NCBI GenBank assembly: GCA_012845835.1
Contig: JABAKD010000021.1
Span: 13,325,978-13,389,977 of the forward strand
Direction: 5' to 3'
Origin: Undaria pinnatifida
Lineage: Eukaryota; Sar; Phaeophyceae; Laminariales; Alariaceae
DNA length: 64,000 nt
The notes under the pieces were generated by a model. The model made no database searches. It was not told where the DNA came from and worked only from the letters and a program-made list of their open reading frames with translations. The translations under genes were made by a program, and so were the position numbers. Positions 1 to 10,798 of the stretch are shown here, piece after piece (within the stretch, counting starts at the first letter, position 1; every line of letters starts with the position of its first letter).

Positions 1-1167
1 CCGGGTAGCTTGACTCGCACGTTTTTCGGACTCATCCAGTTCGCGACGAAGCCCTTGAGCTCCTGCAGTTTCTTCCCCGCGACATTATCAGGGATACAGG
101 TACCACCAACAAGACCCTTTCGATGAGACGAGGTACCGGTAGTACTGCACGGAACGGGGGCGAGCCGATAGCAGCGTGACAGCAGCGCAGCACGTAGATA
201 CGCCGCGGGTAAGACAATACATGGTATACGAGTAGCCCGCACAAGACAACACAAGAAAACAGGCCAGGGTTTTACCCTCGGAGCCGTCTCAGAAACACTC
301 GTACTACTATTAGTACTGCTGTTGCAGTACAGTACCGCGCGACAGTCAGATTTTGACCGTAGGCGGTCTCAAATTCAAAACGGGAGGCTATCAATAGAGT
401 AACAACAAGCACTATTAAGGGAGTAACTCCAGATATTCTCCGTAAAAAATGGAAAGTTTGGTTTATTCAAAAATTGAAACCGTTACATATTTGCCAGAAG
501 AACCAATGAACGGCTTCCTCTTGGGACAATAGGAACAGATCTCCCACAAACAAACGCAACATCTTCAGCGTCCTTATAGCCCTCCGCTTTGAGGACCAGC
601 AAGACAGCTGAGGCCTCGGCACCACGGCAGCACCGCAGGACATGTACTCGACCACATGACTCAGTGTGTTGGTCACTGAAGTTGCGGGGCTTGTCTCTAG
701 GCTGTGTGTCGAAATCGCCCCTCGTGCTATTTGTGTGTGAGCCCGACTTCGGCCAGGTAGCGCGATCGGAGCCGAGGGGATTTCACTTGTTTGTGTGCTG
801 GTCGGCCTCCGAGGTTACGTTGGGTACTTTTTCCTGTAGCTGGTGGGCCACAGATCAACTTGTACTTGCGGGAGTCGCACGAAATTTGGTGTAGGTGGAT
901 AATTCGATGCTCGTAGTGAGGGTCACCTTTTCCTTACTGAAACGAGCGGCGCAACAGCACAAGGAGGCGGGGAGGACAACGGTACGAGTATTCTCTCGGC
1001 CGAACGACGCTCTCGCCACTTCTGACGTTTAGGGCACAAGTCGGGTTACCTATTTCAGGCAACATCCGCGGAGTACAGCGCTCGGTAGGCAGATCCGCAT
1101 GAATGCGAGGTGTTGCCCTACGTAGGACTCTATCTGACTGTCAAAGGGTCATTTTGTCCTGAATTGT
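1..1167. other. Unassigned sequence with no recognised gene
   Basis: I see no recognisable coding region. An open frame at 589-894 (+) encodes 101 residues that match no family I know. A short stretch near 330-395 (a cagtaccgcgc motif, then gcggtctcaaattcaaa) recurs in the same order near 2598-2690, so the region probably holds old repeat copies. Confidence 0.5.
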
Positions 1168-1961
1168 CTGTTTTCTAGGGCTGTGAGTTGGCTGACTATT
1201 AGTTGCCAGCTAGTTATTAGCTGGCTAGTTTAGTTAGTTAGTTGCGGCGGTGCCAACCATCAAACTATTTTTGGGTTTTGGGTTTCCTTGCTCGTAGGAA
1301 GGCTTGTTTGGTACGGGGTGCGTAGTTCTCGGCGTCCCCAAGCAGTACCAGCGTACCAGCACGCACAGAGAGAGGTCTTCCACAACAACTCATGGCGCAT
1401 CAACCCATCGCCATCGACGGTGCCGGTGCCGATGGCAGAGCCGAGGGTGCCGGCACCGCTGAGCCTGGCCTGTCGACGGACCATGGCGGTGATGGAGCGT
1501 CAGACGAAGAAGTGACTGCTGTACCGAGCGCTCCTCCGAAATCGAGTGCACGCGACAAGGCAGCGGTTCGCTACCGCGTACAGACAACTGTGATGGCGGG
1601 ACTTCGTCCCAGACGTGCTATTTACTAATGTAATAATACAAGTATGTCTCTCTCATGAGTGTGTCAACTGGATGATGAGCACCTCTGGCTCGGGTGTTTG
1701 AGCGATGCTCGCCCTGAGCTGTGTGTCGATCCCAGGCTATTTTGTGTCCTATTTTTAGTTTGTACTGGTGATGTGCTACTGCCTGCTGCGCGAGTATGTA
1801 CGTATGTACCATATACGTTTATGGCATCTCTTTAGTATCCGACAAACTGAGACGAATTTTAGAAATATACTCGTACCTGTTTCGTGATCAAAACCAGAGA
1901 TAAACTTGGCCCATTTATCATGCTTCTTGTGTGTAAAATGAAGGCAAATAGCTTAATTTTT

Positions 1962-2062
1962 GCCTCCGGCGGCGCCTTCAGCGGGATCCTCCGGAAACGC
2001 CTCCGGCGGGCCCTCCGGGGGCGCCTCCAGCGGGGCCCCCTCGGCCGGGGGGGACTTTTTCG
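1962..2062. repeat. GC-rich degenerate short repeats inside the hAT-like element
   Basis: About 100 bases of recurring CTCCGG / GGCG / GGGCCC units, far more GC-rich than the flanking DNA. They sit just inside the right end of the transposon, where hAT elements often carry subterminal repeats for transposase binding. That role is inference. Confidence 0.6.
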
Positions 2063-2083
2063 GCTCGCTTCGCTCGCCTAACT

Positions 2084-2128
2084 TTAGTCGACTAGTTGGC
2101 TGGCTTCGCCAGCCAACTAGTCAACTAA
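2084..2128. repeat. Long near-perfect hairpin in the right subterminal region of the hAT-like element
   Basis: Two 21-base arms, 2084-2104 and 2108-2128, are inverted complements with one mismatch around a 3-base loop (ttc). The 15 loop-proximal base pairs are perfect. The left end has a smaller related hairpin near 1207-1225 (CCAGCTA ... TAGCTGG). Confidence 0.9.
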
Positions 2129-2172
2129 TAACTAGGCGGAAACTCCAGCCAACTCACAGCCCTACTGTTTTC

Positions 2173-3282
2173 CGGTGCACCGCAAATCCGTACACACAAC
2201 ATGAACACGAGCGTCGTCCGAAAGACAAAAGTGGCTGATGTGTGTGGCTTTCAGGCAAACCTACCAACGTCGATGAACTCGAAACTCCCGCAAGCAAAGT
2301 TTTCGTTACAATGTACCTGGTACGAGTTTTGGAGCATTTTGGCGTTGCTTGTTGTATTGCTGCTGTGCGCCCGTGATTATGTTAATTTCAGCGATTATTC
2401 ATCGAGTTTAGGACCAAAAAATATTGTTTGGGCGATTTACGCGAATCGTAACACAAAAAGAGAGTAAAAAAGGGAAAATATTTATGAGGGCCCTCACTGC
2501 TATCAATACTGCTGCTGTATACCAGGTATATACGTACTCGTGCTTCAACAGCATTACGTACACAGCAGTATCATACTGGTACGCAGTACGCCGTACCGCG
2601 CACGCAGTACCGCGCAGTTTTGTTTGGCGGTTTGACGCTTCGCGGTCTCAAATATTCAAATATCAGTCTCAAATTCAAATATCCCGCCTGAGGAAAAAAC
2701 AGATCCGACACCGTGAAACACAACAACACAACAGCAATATAGACCAACAGAAGCATCCTCTGGCCGAGAATTGCGAGCGACAGTAGTAGAGATATATACA
2801 ACGGTACGTATGTCAGTACGTACAAGTAGTCTGTCTACACCGACCGTCTGCACCCACCTCTTCTGGGAAGCCATGCTTTTCGAGCTCGGCTGTCCTGATA
2901 TTGTTAGGCTGCTTCGCTGCTCGTGCCGAGATAGCTGCTCGAATCTAGCGCTGAAGAGTAGATTACGAACAGCTAAATAAAGGCTACTGCGAGCGGCTTT
3001 GCCTTCGTGTCGTGCTTAGTCATGCTACGTGGCCGGGTCGCTCTCAGTCTCGACACGTGTGAGGGGTGAGGGGTGAGGGAGGGAAGATCGCGGTCTCGCA
3101 GTGCCAAACGGTTTTGTATGAGGTTGGACGGCGCGGATACCCGGGGTTGGTGTATTATCGTCCCCGGAGTTGATTTCTTGAACGCAACTCGCGAGTTGTG
3201 TTTACCGGCTCCCTGTCTTTTCCAGTTCAAAATTTGAAAAATTTGGTTCACGGATATTGTCAAAATACACTCCAGTTGTGAG
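2173..3282. other. Unassigned sequence between two transposons
   Basis: No recognised gene. Several frames of 70-135 codons exist (for example 2424-2786 +, 2973-3341 -) but resemble no family. The segment 2598-2690 shares words with 330-395, suggesting a dispersed repeat. Confidence 0.45.
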
Positions 3283-3329
3283 ATCGAATTGTAGGGCCTT
3301 ACCCAATAAGCTTTTTTTTCCCCGAATAT

Positions 3330-3820
3330 TGTGGATACCATGTCCCCGAACCAACACGCCTAGGGAAAATGTCGAAACCCCTTCAACCTTCCAGACATCG
3401 TTTCTGGAAGGATCGCTTGGGGAACACGGGAGATTGTCATGTCTAGAACACGCCACGGAGCCTTCCCCTCCACGTTCCGCTGACGGATCCTCCGCGGCGG
3501 ATACACCGCCTAGCGGATTCTCCGCAGCGGGACGTTGGAAGGTCCCGCTGGATTGTTCCTTTTATCCGAGAGCTGAGGGAGCACCGACAACTGCTCGCCC
3601 ACCGCTCTCACAACAACACAACAACAACTACTACTCCTTCTCCTTGCACTTCTGGGAGTGAGTCCATCTCAACCTGTCCTGTCTCTCCCTCTGTCAACGG
3701 CCTGCTGTATCAGCCCGTGTTGTCTCACACTCCGCCGTCGTAGTTCAACAGTGAGAACACTCTGCTCACGCAGAGAGAAGTGGGATCACGACCCACCGAC
3801 GGTTTTGACTACGAATCTTA
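3330..3820 (+). repeat. 5' LTR of the chromovirus
   Basis: 491 bases starting TGTGGAT and ending CTTA, repeated at 8986-9509. Differences are two substitutions near the start, one at the aacacgcc/aacaagcc position, two around the accgacaactg/accaacagctg position, and a 33-bp tandem duplication only in the 3' copy. It ends in TA rather than the usual CA. Confidence 0.9.
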
Positions 3821-6800
3821 CTGGCGTCGACGGCAGTACTTGGCATGCTGCTGATGGTTCAGTAGCCGTGCAAATTGCAAACCCGTCTTCTGATGGGGTT
3901 GCGCTACCTATTGATTTATGTCTTGGTCAGTTATTCACTGTGTCCGTAGTGACGCCTGATCAATTGCACGTCAATGCCGTTGCGAAAACTCCTACATTAG
4001 TTGATGAAATCGCTCAAGCCAAATCCGAGATTGAAGGTCCCCTGTCCAAAGCTTTTACTAACACTAAGCTCACGGCTGACCAGAAAGTCTCTGTCCTAGA
4101 TTTGTGCGCTCGATACCGTCCTGTCTTTGCCTTGTCAATGTCAGAGCTAGGTCGTTGCACCAATGCAGAAGCAACATTTCCTTTGCCTCCTGACACCCGA
4201 CCGATCGATCGTCCCCCGTACCGCGCCAACCCTCGAGCTAAAGCTGTCATTGATAAGTGTGTTCACGATATGCTTGAATGGGGCATCATCGAAGAACGTC
4301 CCAGCCCGTGGGGTAGCCCGTGTACGCTTGTCGCAAAGAAGAACGGTAGCCCTCGTTTCTGTGTTGATTATCGTCATACCCTCAACCGTAACATTGTCCG
4401 CAAGAGCTGGCCCCTCCCGAACTTAGATTCCTGTCTGGATGCAGTCGGAGGCGTCAAATTCATCTCTACAGCCGATGTCCTCAGTGCGTTCTGGCAGCTA
4501 CCCGTCGCAGAAGAGCACATCGACCGGACAGCATTCGTCACTCCGACCGGCAAGTTTTGTTTTAAACGTATGCCTTTTGGAGTTTGTAATGCCCCATGGT
4601 TGTTTCAACACATGATGTCTGTCACTTTCGGCCACCTTGGTCCTGAGTCGGGTATTCTTACGTACATGGACGATATTATTTGTCTCAATTCTACGTTTGA
4701 AGCTCACCTGAAATCCCTCGAGCAAATGTTCTCAGCGTTACAGGCAGCTGTCTTAACTTTGAAACCGACTAAACTTCAATTCGGTCAGAAAGAAATCGAG
4801 TATCTTGGCCATGTCATTTCGGAAAAAGGTATTTCAATCAGTGCCGACCGTGTCAAAGCCATTTTAGCACTGCCTGAGCCTGAGTGTATCAAAGATAATC
4901 GCGGATTCTTAGGTACACTCAACTATGTCCGCCGTTTTATAGACGGTTATGCTGAAATAACAGCACCGCTAGTTGAACTCACTCGTAAGGATTATGTCAA
5001 AAAGACCGCTTTCAAGAAGGCTTTTGGGACCGCGCAACGTGAAGCATTCGCTCGCGCAAAGCGTGCCCTTAGTTCCGCACCGGTCCTTAAATACCCAGAT
5101 TTTACTCGGGAATTTATTGTCCATACCGATGCCTCAGAAGCAGGAGTAGGAGCATTTCTCGCTCAACGCTCACGCGAAAGCAGCTCCGATTCCGATCTTG
5201 ATATCATCGCGTATTATAGTCACCGCTTTTCGAAAAGCCAGCGTCATTATAGTGCCACCATGAAAGAGTGTTGTGCTGTGGTCTGGGCTGTCACCCACTG
5301 GCGTCCGTACCTATGGGGCAAGCATTTCACATGCTGTACCGACCACCAAGCACTAACGTACCTGTATAAAATGCAGGACACCTCTAACAGGCTCACCCGA
5401 TGGGCGATCGCACTTCAGAATTACGATTTCACTGTCAAACATGTCCCAGGCAAATTAAATGTCGTGCCTGATATGTTGTCTCGTGCTTTTAGCGAAGTCA
5501 ATGGGGAACCCATCCCATCCGAGCCCAGATTAGCCGCCATTTGTCGCAATGTACCGATTGAGGGACCGTACTATCCACCTGGGCCCCGCGAGTACGAACT
5601 CTCCGCTTCTAATTTGCACGACGTAGCACCTGTAGAAAGCGCCCGTGAATTATTCATGAGCGCTGTGTCTGTCTTCCCTACTGTAGACCCCGCGAAACTC
5701 GTCGATCTACAGAAAGAGGAATTTTGTCAGTATTTTAAGTACCTCCGAGCACCAACATCGGCCCCACTCCCCAATGGAGAATCTAAATACACGATGAGCT
5801 ACTTCTTTTTAAATGAAGGATTGCTATTTCGGTCGTACCTTCCTGGTCACTTACGGAAGCGTAGCACTTTCCGCGATCAATTGGTAGTGCCTACATCTCT
5901 CCGAAAAATTGTCATTAATTCGTGTCATGATCTACCAGCGTCTGGAGGTCATTTAGCTTTTAAAGCAACATTCGATACCATTCGTGATAGATTTTGGTGG
6001 CCGACCATGTCCACGGATGTCCGTACTCATATTGAAGCGTGTCTGTCTTGCCAACACCGCAAGTCATCCCACCGCCCGCCCAAGTTGCCTGTGGGACACC
6101 GCCCTGTCACGCGCGCGTTCCAATGCGTCGCTGTTGATCTTGTCGAGTATAAAAGCTTGTCGCAAGGAAATCGCTTCATCCTTTCTGTCAACGACCATCT
6201 TACTCGATTTGTCATTTTGATAGCCATCAAAAATAAGGCGGCTTGCACGATCGTTCGTCATCTAATCGAACGCGTGTTCTCGGTGTTTGGCCCTCCAGAA
6301 ACACTTCATTCCGACCAAGGAAAAGAATTTGATAACGAATTGGTCAAGGAATTACAATCAGTTTTTGGATATAAGAAAACGCGTACAGCCGCTTTTCGCC
6401 CTCAGGGCAACTCTGTCTAAGAGCGTGTACACAGCACTGTCCACAATATGTTGGCTATGTACAGCAACTTGTCCTGCGATAATTGGGCAGAGCTGTTGCC
6501 TTTTGTCCAGTTGGCTCACAATACAGCTTACTCTACCACTCTCCAGGGATCTTCTCATTTCCTGATGTTTGGACGTGCAGCTGTACTACCTGTCGATCTC
6601 ATTCTTGGAGTACCGTCCACCTCCGCACCGCAATCACAGCTCGACTATTCTAAACAGACTGTCGAAAACTTGCAATTTGCATACGAGCTGGCCCGCCGTA
6701 ATCTTGAAGAGCGAGCGGATAAGCAAGCGGTCGCAAATGAGACCCTGTCGTTTCCCAGTTTCAAACCTGGAGAACAGGTATTAATCCACCGCCCATACAC

Positions 6801-7341
6801 TGAAGCTGATGGTCCCAATCCAAAATTGATCAGCCCATGGCGTGGACCATATACCGTACGGGCGCAAACGTCACCCGTAATTTATCGCGTCACTAAAGAT
6901 GGCAACCCCGCCGAGATTACTGTTCACCTTGGCCGGATGAAAAAATACTATGTCCCTAAGTCGTCCCCTGCCCCTGACCTTGATGCGCTCGACGATTTAT
7001 TTTTAGGGACCACTCTTCCCGTGCCCGATCTCGAAGGCTCATTGTCGAAAGTTATGATCGGTGCGTTCACGGTTGAGAGTTTTGATGGACATAAAAGGGG
7101 AGTAGGAGCAGCATCTCTCACCAACTTCCAATATCATCTCAAGTTGGAAGGTTATCCTACCCAGATGGGTATCTCGCGTCATGTCAACGCCATTCCTCAA
7201 TGCAGAGATATGATTGCTTCCTACCGTGCTGCAGTATTGTCGACGGACTCTTCAGCATTTAACCCTCCTACGCGAAAGTCTCATTCTGTCCCCGCGGATA
7301 CTTTTAATGGGCTTTTCTTGTATCGTCTTGTCTTGTTTTAG
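3658..7341 (+). pseudogene. pol: Pol polyprotein of the chromovirus, one in-frame stop
   Basis: The enzymatic polyprotein that copies the element's RNA and inserts the cDNA. One frame runs 1,228 codons with a single stop, TAA at 6418-6420 (codon 921). Starting from the ATG at 3658, which lies in the LTR, I see a post-protease linker (about 60-110), reverse transcriptase with the YMDD box at 336-339, RNase H with the HTDAS motif (first Asp 491), and integrase with an HHCC zinc finger from His757. The integrase triad is Asp827, Asp886 and Glu922 (DD35E). A GPY/F module lies near 1060 and a divergent chromodomain at about 1137-1190. Gag and the protease active site are absent upstream. The stop falls immediately before the catalytic Glu, so a product ending there lacks an active integrase. 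The true start is uncertain because the N-terminal ~54 codons are LTR sequence. Confidence 0.93.
3822..3839 (+). other. Candidate tRNA primer-binding site
   Basis: TGG starts two bases after the 5' LTR (tggcgtcgacggcagtac), the standard place and first bases for a minus-strand primer site. The matching tRNA was not identified, and this DNA also reads in frame with pol. Confidence 0.45.
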
Positions 7342-8970
7342 CGCTTCATTTTGTCACATCAGACTGAGCAACTACTGATGTCAGCCCTGTGCTATTTGTT
7401 CCATCATATGTGTCAAGCTCCTGCGGGAGTTGTTTTCTTTTAAGGTGTAGTCACCTCATGGCTTGTCTGTTGTCCAGTGCGAGTACCGCGCACTCTAAAG
7501 TATTGTCCTCGCCCTCCGTGGTGAACTGTATTCTTAGCACCTTATGTCTTTTTGTTGACTTTCCTGTATTTTGGCTTCCAGCTCAGCGGCATGTTTTGAT
7601 CCCGCGATTGAGACTGTCCACTGTACTAGTTTGACTAGTACCATTAGGCCTGCAATGGTAAATACCAAATCACCTCAATTGCAGGGGGGGTGACCGTCAG
7701 GTCTAGCATAGCCAAAAGGAGCATGTGTCTAGTGTGTGCCAACTTGTCAATGTCTTCGGCGTCCTGTCACACGAGTATTCTCGTGACTTCGTTATGTCGC
7801 CATTCGCAGTGCCCTGCGTAGTTTGTTGGTTTCGTTTGTTTTCTTTTGATTTTCAGCAGTTTGGTTTCTCGCGCATTGCCTTCTGTGTGCACTGTAAGTA
7901 TCGTACAACCTGAGGTTAGCACTTATTGGCGCGATGTATAGTTGTAAGAGACCCGATTCCCATCGCTTTATGGGGGGTCGTTCCCATGTCTTCTGTTGTC
8001 GTTGGGCACTTGTCTCTTCAGTACTGAAAAGTACTCGGCACCGTAGCACACCAGTGGTATGTGTCTGTCTGTCGAACGTTTGTATGTCTCCCACTGCACA
8101 CTCCGATATCGTTGCACATCTGCGGCATAATGCCCGTAAGCACGATTACTGTCAGTCAACTTGTCGCCTTTTATCCATTTTTTTTTTCTAGTATTTTTTA
8201 TATGGATGCGACCCTGAAATGTATACTGTTGGCGGTTGTCTCGTGTCTACTTCGGTTACCGCCCAGGCTGTTATGTGTACCACAATTGACTTCTGATTCG
8301 GTCTCGAACACCCATCAGATGCCAACTGATGTGTACCACAATTGGCTTCTGATTCGGTCTCGAACACCCATCAGATGCCAGGTGCAGTGTGATCAGCCAA
8401 ATGTCCTTGTCGCAGTATAACATGTTTGGTGTATAATTTATTGTCTCCGTCAGGTAAGTCGTTTTGCTTTCCAGCATATACGACTCATGTCACGCCTGTT
8501 GAGCCTTCAGCCATGTTGTCCACACGATGAGTATACACACTCGTTTCGTGTAGCGTGCGTCTAATTAGCATATTTTTGCTAATAAACCCGGGATATTTAT
8601 TTATTGTCGTTGCTCTCGCACGCCCCTGTCCAGGATCATTTTCTATATTTTGTCGTAATCCACAGCTGGCCAGCCGCAATGTCCGCGATATGTATATGAA
8701 CATACCGCATGCGAAACGATTATGCTCTTGTCATTCGCTATATATTATCATGTCCGATCCTATGTCCGGACTTTTATCCACATGTCTACGGTACTACAGC
8801 AGTTTTCAGTTTGTCATGCTGTCTTGTCCATCTTGTCCAAAGGAGTGTACAAACTGCCGAGCGTTAGCGAATCGCCACTGGAAGTTTGTATATCAACTAG
8901 ACGTGTTGTTACTCTTGTCTATGGTCCCGTTACTTTTGAGTTTTGGTGGAGTTCGAGCTCTATCACCACT
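7342..8970 (+). other. Non-coding internal region between pol and the 3' LTR
   Basis: About 1.6 kb with no convincing frame. It holds a central polypurine-like run and a 56-bp tandem duplication (8273-8328 and 8329-8384, two or three differences). Such a long post-pol spacer is unusual for a compact gypsy element. It could once have carried an extra frame or a packaging signal, but nothing recognisable remains. Confidence 0.6.
7682..7694 (+). other. Central polypurine-tract-like sequence
   Basis: caggggggggtga here ends with the same GGGGGGTGA as the tract just before the 3' LTR (8977-8985). The copy lies about 1.3 kb upstream of the LTR. Some retroelements use a second tract to prime plus-strand synthesis; that use is inference. 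Confidence 0.4.
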
Positions 8971-8985
8971 AAAACTGGGGGGTGA
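8971..8985 (+). other. Polypurine tract before the 3' LTR
   Basis: aaaactggggggtga directly abuts the TGTGGAT start of the 3' LTR, the expected position for the plus-strand primer. Confidence 0.75.
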
Positions 8986-9509
8986 TGTGGATTACATGTC
9001 CCCGAACCAACACGCCTAGGGAAAATGTCGAAACCCGAACCAACACGCCTAGGGAAAATGTCGAAACCCCTTCAACCTTCCAGACATCGTTTCTGGAAGG
9101 ATCGCTTGGGGAACACGGGAGATTGTCATGTCTAGAACAAGCCACGGAGCCTTCCCCTCCACGTTCCGCTGACGGATCCTCCGCGGCGGATACACCGCCT
9201 AGCGGATTCTCCGCAGCGGGACGTTGGAAGGTCCCGCTGGATTGTTCCTTTTATCCGAGAGCTGAGGGAGCACCAACAGCTGCTCGCCCACCGCTCTCAC
9301 AACAACACAACAACAACTACTACTCCTTCTCCTTGCACTTCTGGGAGTGAGTCCATCTCAACCTGTCCTGTCTCTCCCTCTGTCAACGGCCTGCTGTATC
9401 AGCCCGTGTTGTCTCACACTCCGCCGTCGTAGTTCAACAGTGAGAACACTCTGCTCACGCAGAGAGAAGTGGGATCACGACCCACCGACGGTTTTGACTA
9501 CGAATCTTA
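8986..9509 (+). repeat. 3' LTR of the chromovirus
   Basis: 524 bases, a near-identical partner of 3330-3820. The 33 extra bases come from a tandem repeat of cgaaccaacacgcctaggg and following bases near its start (about 9003-9068). Confidence 0.9.
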
Positions 9510-9818
9510 ATATGAGCTTTTTTTTTAGCGGGAATAATAGGCTTTAAAACTGGAAATAAGCTCGTGATATATATATATGCCAGTTTTGCACGGATAAGCT
9601 CGACTTATGCTCGCTCTTTGTTGCATCTCTAGCTTGATTTTTGTTCGATAAAAGCGTGTTTGCTCGTCTAAAACTCGTTGGGCATCCCTGCTTGTCGTCG
9701 ATATGCTCGTGAAACGTCGGTTCTTCGGCTATTTTTGTTTTTTTCTTCTACAAGCCACATGGCAGGTGCAGGTGTGTCAGTGCTGAAAAAGTAAAATGTA
9801 GACTATACGATTCGTGTA

Positions 9819-10003
9819 CAGTAGGTGGTCCAATATAGTGCGGGTATGTTTCACGATAAATTTACCCGCACTATACCGGGCACCCGCACTATACAAAACC
9901 GGCAACTATAGAGGGGTCTATATTCTGCCAAACGATTTCACCCGCACAATATCAGACACCCCGCACTATATGACCCGCACTATATAGATAGGGCCACCTA
10001 CTG
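9819..10003. mobile_element. 185-bp TA-flanked MITE (Tc1/mariner type)
   Basis: The ends are inverted repeats (CAGTAGGTGGtCC left, CAGTAGGTGGCCC from the right), followed inward by TATAGTGCGGGT on both sides. Each end is flanked by TA (9817-9818, 10004-10005), the target duplication of the Tc1/mariner group. Several internal copies of cccgcactata occur. It encodes nothing and would depend on a transposase supplied elsewhere. It is nested in the Mutator-like element, 306 bases beyond the chromovirus 3' duplication. Confidence 0.85.
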
Positions 10004-10798
10004 TAGTCTATATACCTGGTATAGTCTATGCTCCTAGAATTTATATATACTTCGAAAGTGTATACTCGTATATTTACGTACATCGTACTACTACTGATTG
10101 ATGTTGTTGTTGTGTGTTATTGTGTTGTGTCCAGCAGTGCCTTGCTGCCTTTCTTTTCCATACCACTGCCCACCATGAACAGCCCACCATGTCAATTTGA
10201 AAACTTGCTTGGACTCTCTACTCCGAACTCGACAGCAAAAACAGAGCTAGCGAGCTAGCCAAACACAGCCGACTACCCAGTACCCCCGTACCCCGCACGA
10301 CGCAATGCTACTTTTCCCGCCCCCTGTTGTACTTGAAAAGAGCGGTTGCCATCGCTGCAAGATCGGAAGATCGGAAGATCGGCTGCGTCCCTCGCGCTCT
10401 CCGCTTTTTTTGTGCTCGCGTGGGCGCGTGGGCGCGCGCGTGTGTGTGCGTGTTCAAGTAAGTGTTCTTATGTAGAACCGTCCAATATCGCGATAAACAG
10501 AGCCGATAATGGGTGTAATTAAGCCTCGTGATTTGCATTATTACTATTATTACCGTGCGGCCACTTTTTGGCGTCTCCACCGCCGTGCTGCCAGACAACT
10601 ATTCGAGTATATACAACTGAAATGGAGGCGGGCATAACCACCTTTTATGCTCGATTTCCCTTGTTATGCTCCCACATAAGCTATTTGACATGGTGGCTAT
10701 GCTCGGTCGGACATAAGCTTTTCCATAGTAATAAGCTCAAAAGGCCAATATAAGCTAAAATATTTGCTAGCTTATTGGGTGAGGCCCTATCGCATTGT

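Larger units (their letters stand above)
1176..2164. mobile_element. hAT-like non-autonomous DNA transposon with perfect 8-bp target duplication
   Basis: The ends are inverted repeats whose first 19 bases are identical (TAGGGCTGTGAGTTGGCTG), with looser similarity further in. Identical 8-bp direct repeats, CTGTTTTC, flank it exactly at 1168-1175 and 2165-2172. An 8-bp duplication with TAGGG/CAGGG ends is the hallmark of the hAT superfamily. At 989 bp it is too short for a hAT transposase and none is visible. A frame at 1392-1628 (+), starting MAHQPIAIDGAG and rich in Ala, Gly and Asp, could be a remnant of a first exon but is not recognisable. The subterminal DNA is unusually structured, with a GC-rich block and a long hairpin near the right end. 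Confidence 0.85.
3330..9509 (+). mobile_element. Ty3/gypsy chromovirus-type LTR retrotransposon, young, lacking Gag and protease
   Basis: Two direct LTRs (3330-3820 and 8986-9509) bound the element. It is flanked by AATAT at 3325-3329 and 9509-9513; whether the duplication is 4 or 5 bp depends on whether the shared final A belongs to the LTR. The LTRs differ by only about five substitutions and a 33-bp internal duplication, so insertion is recent. The internal region has a primer-binding-site candidate, one pol frame (reverse transcriptase, RNase H, integrase, divergent chromodomain), about 1.6 kb of non-coding DNA and a polypurine tract. No Gag or aspartic protease is encoded. It sits inside the Mutator-like element, whose ends it separates. 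Confidence 0.93.
3293..10788. mobile_element. Mutator-like TIR element, split by a gypsy element and a MITE
   Basis: The left end (3293-3312) and right end (10769-10788, complement) match at 19 of 20 bases (AGGGCCTyACCCAATAAGCT). Directly outside lie ATCGAATTGT (3283-3292) and ATCGCATTGT (10789-10798), a 10-bp target duplication with one mismatch. A 9-10-bp duplication points to the Mutator superfamily. Subtracting the gypsy insertion leaves about 1.3 kb, or about 1.1 kb without the MITE, with no transposase, so it is non-autonomous. Both subterminal regions (9514-9720 and 10640-10770) are peppered with aagct, ataagct and gagcata words, as expected of subterminal transposase sites. Confidence 0.75.

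Noticed and set aside
6418-6420. TAA as a reassigned glutamine codon
   Set aside because: Only one in-frame TAA or TAG occurs in 1,228 codons and the frame ends in TAG; reassignment would predict more internal TAA/TAG codons.
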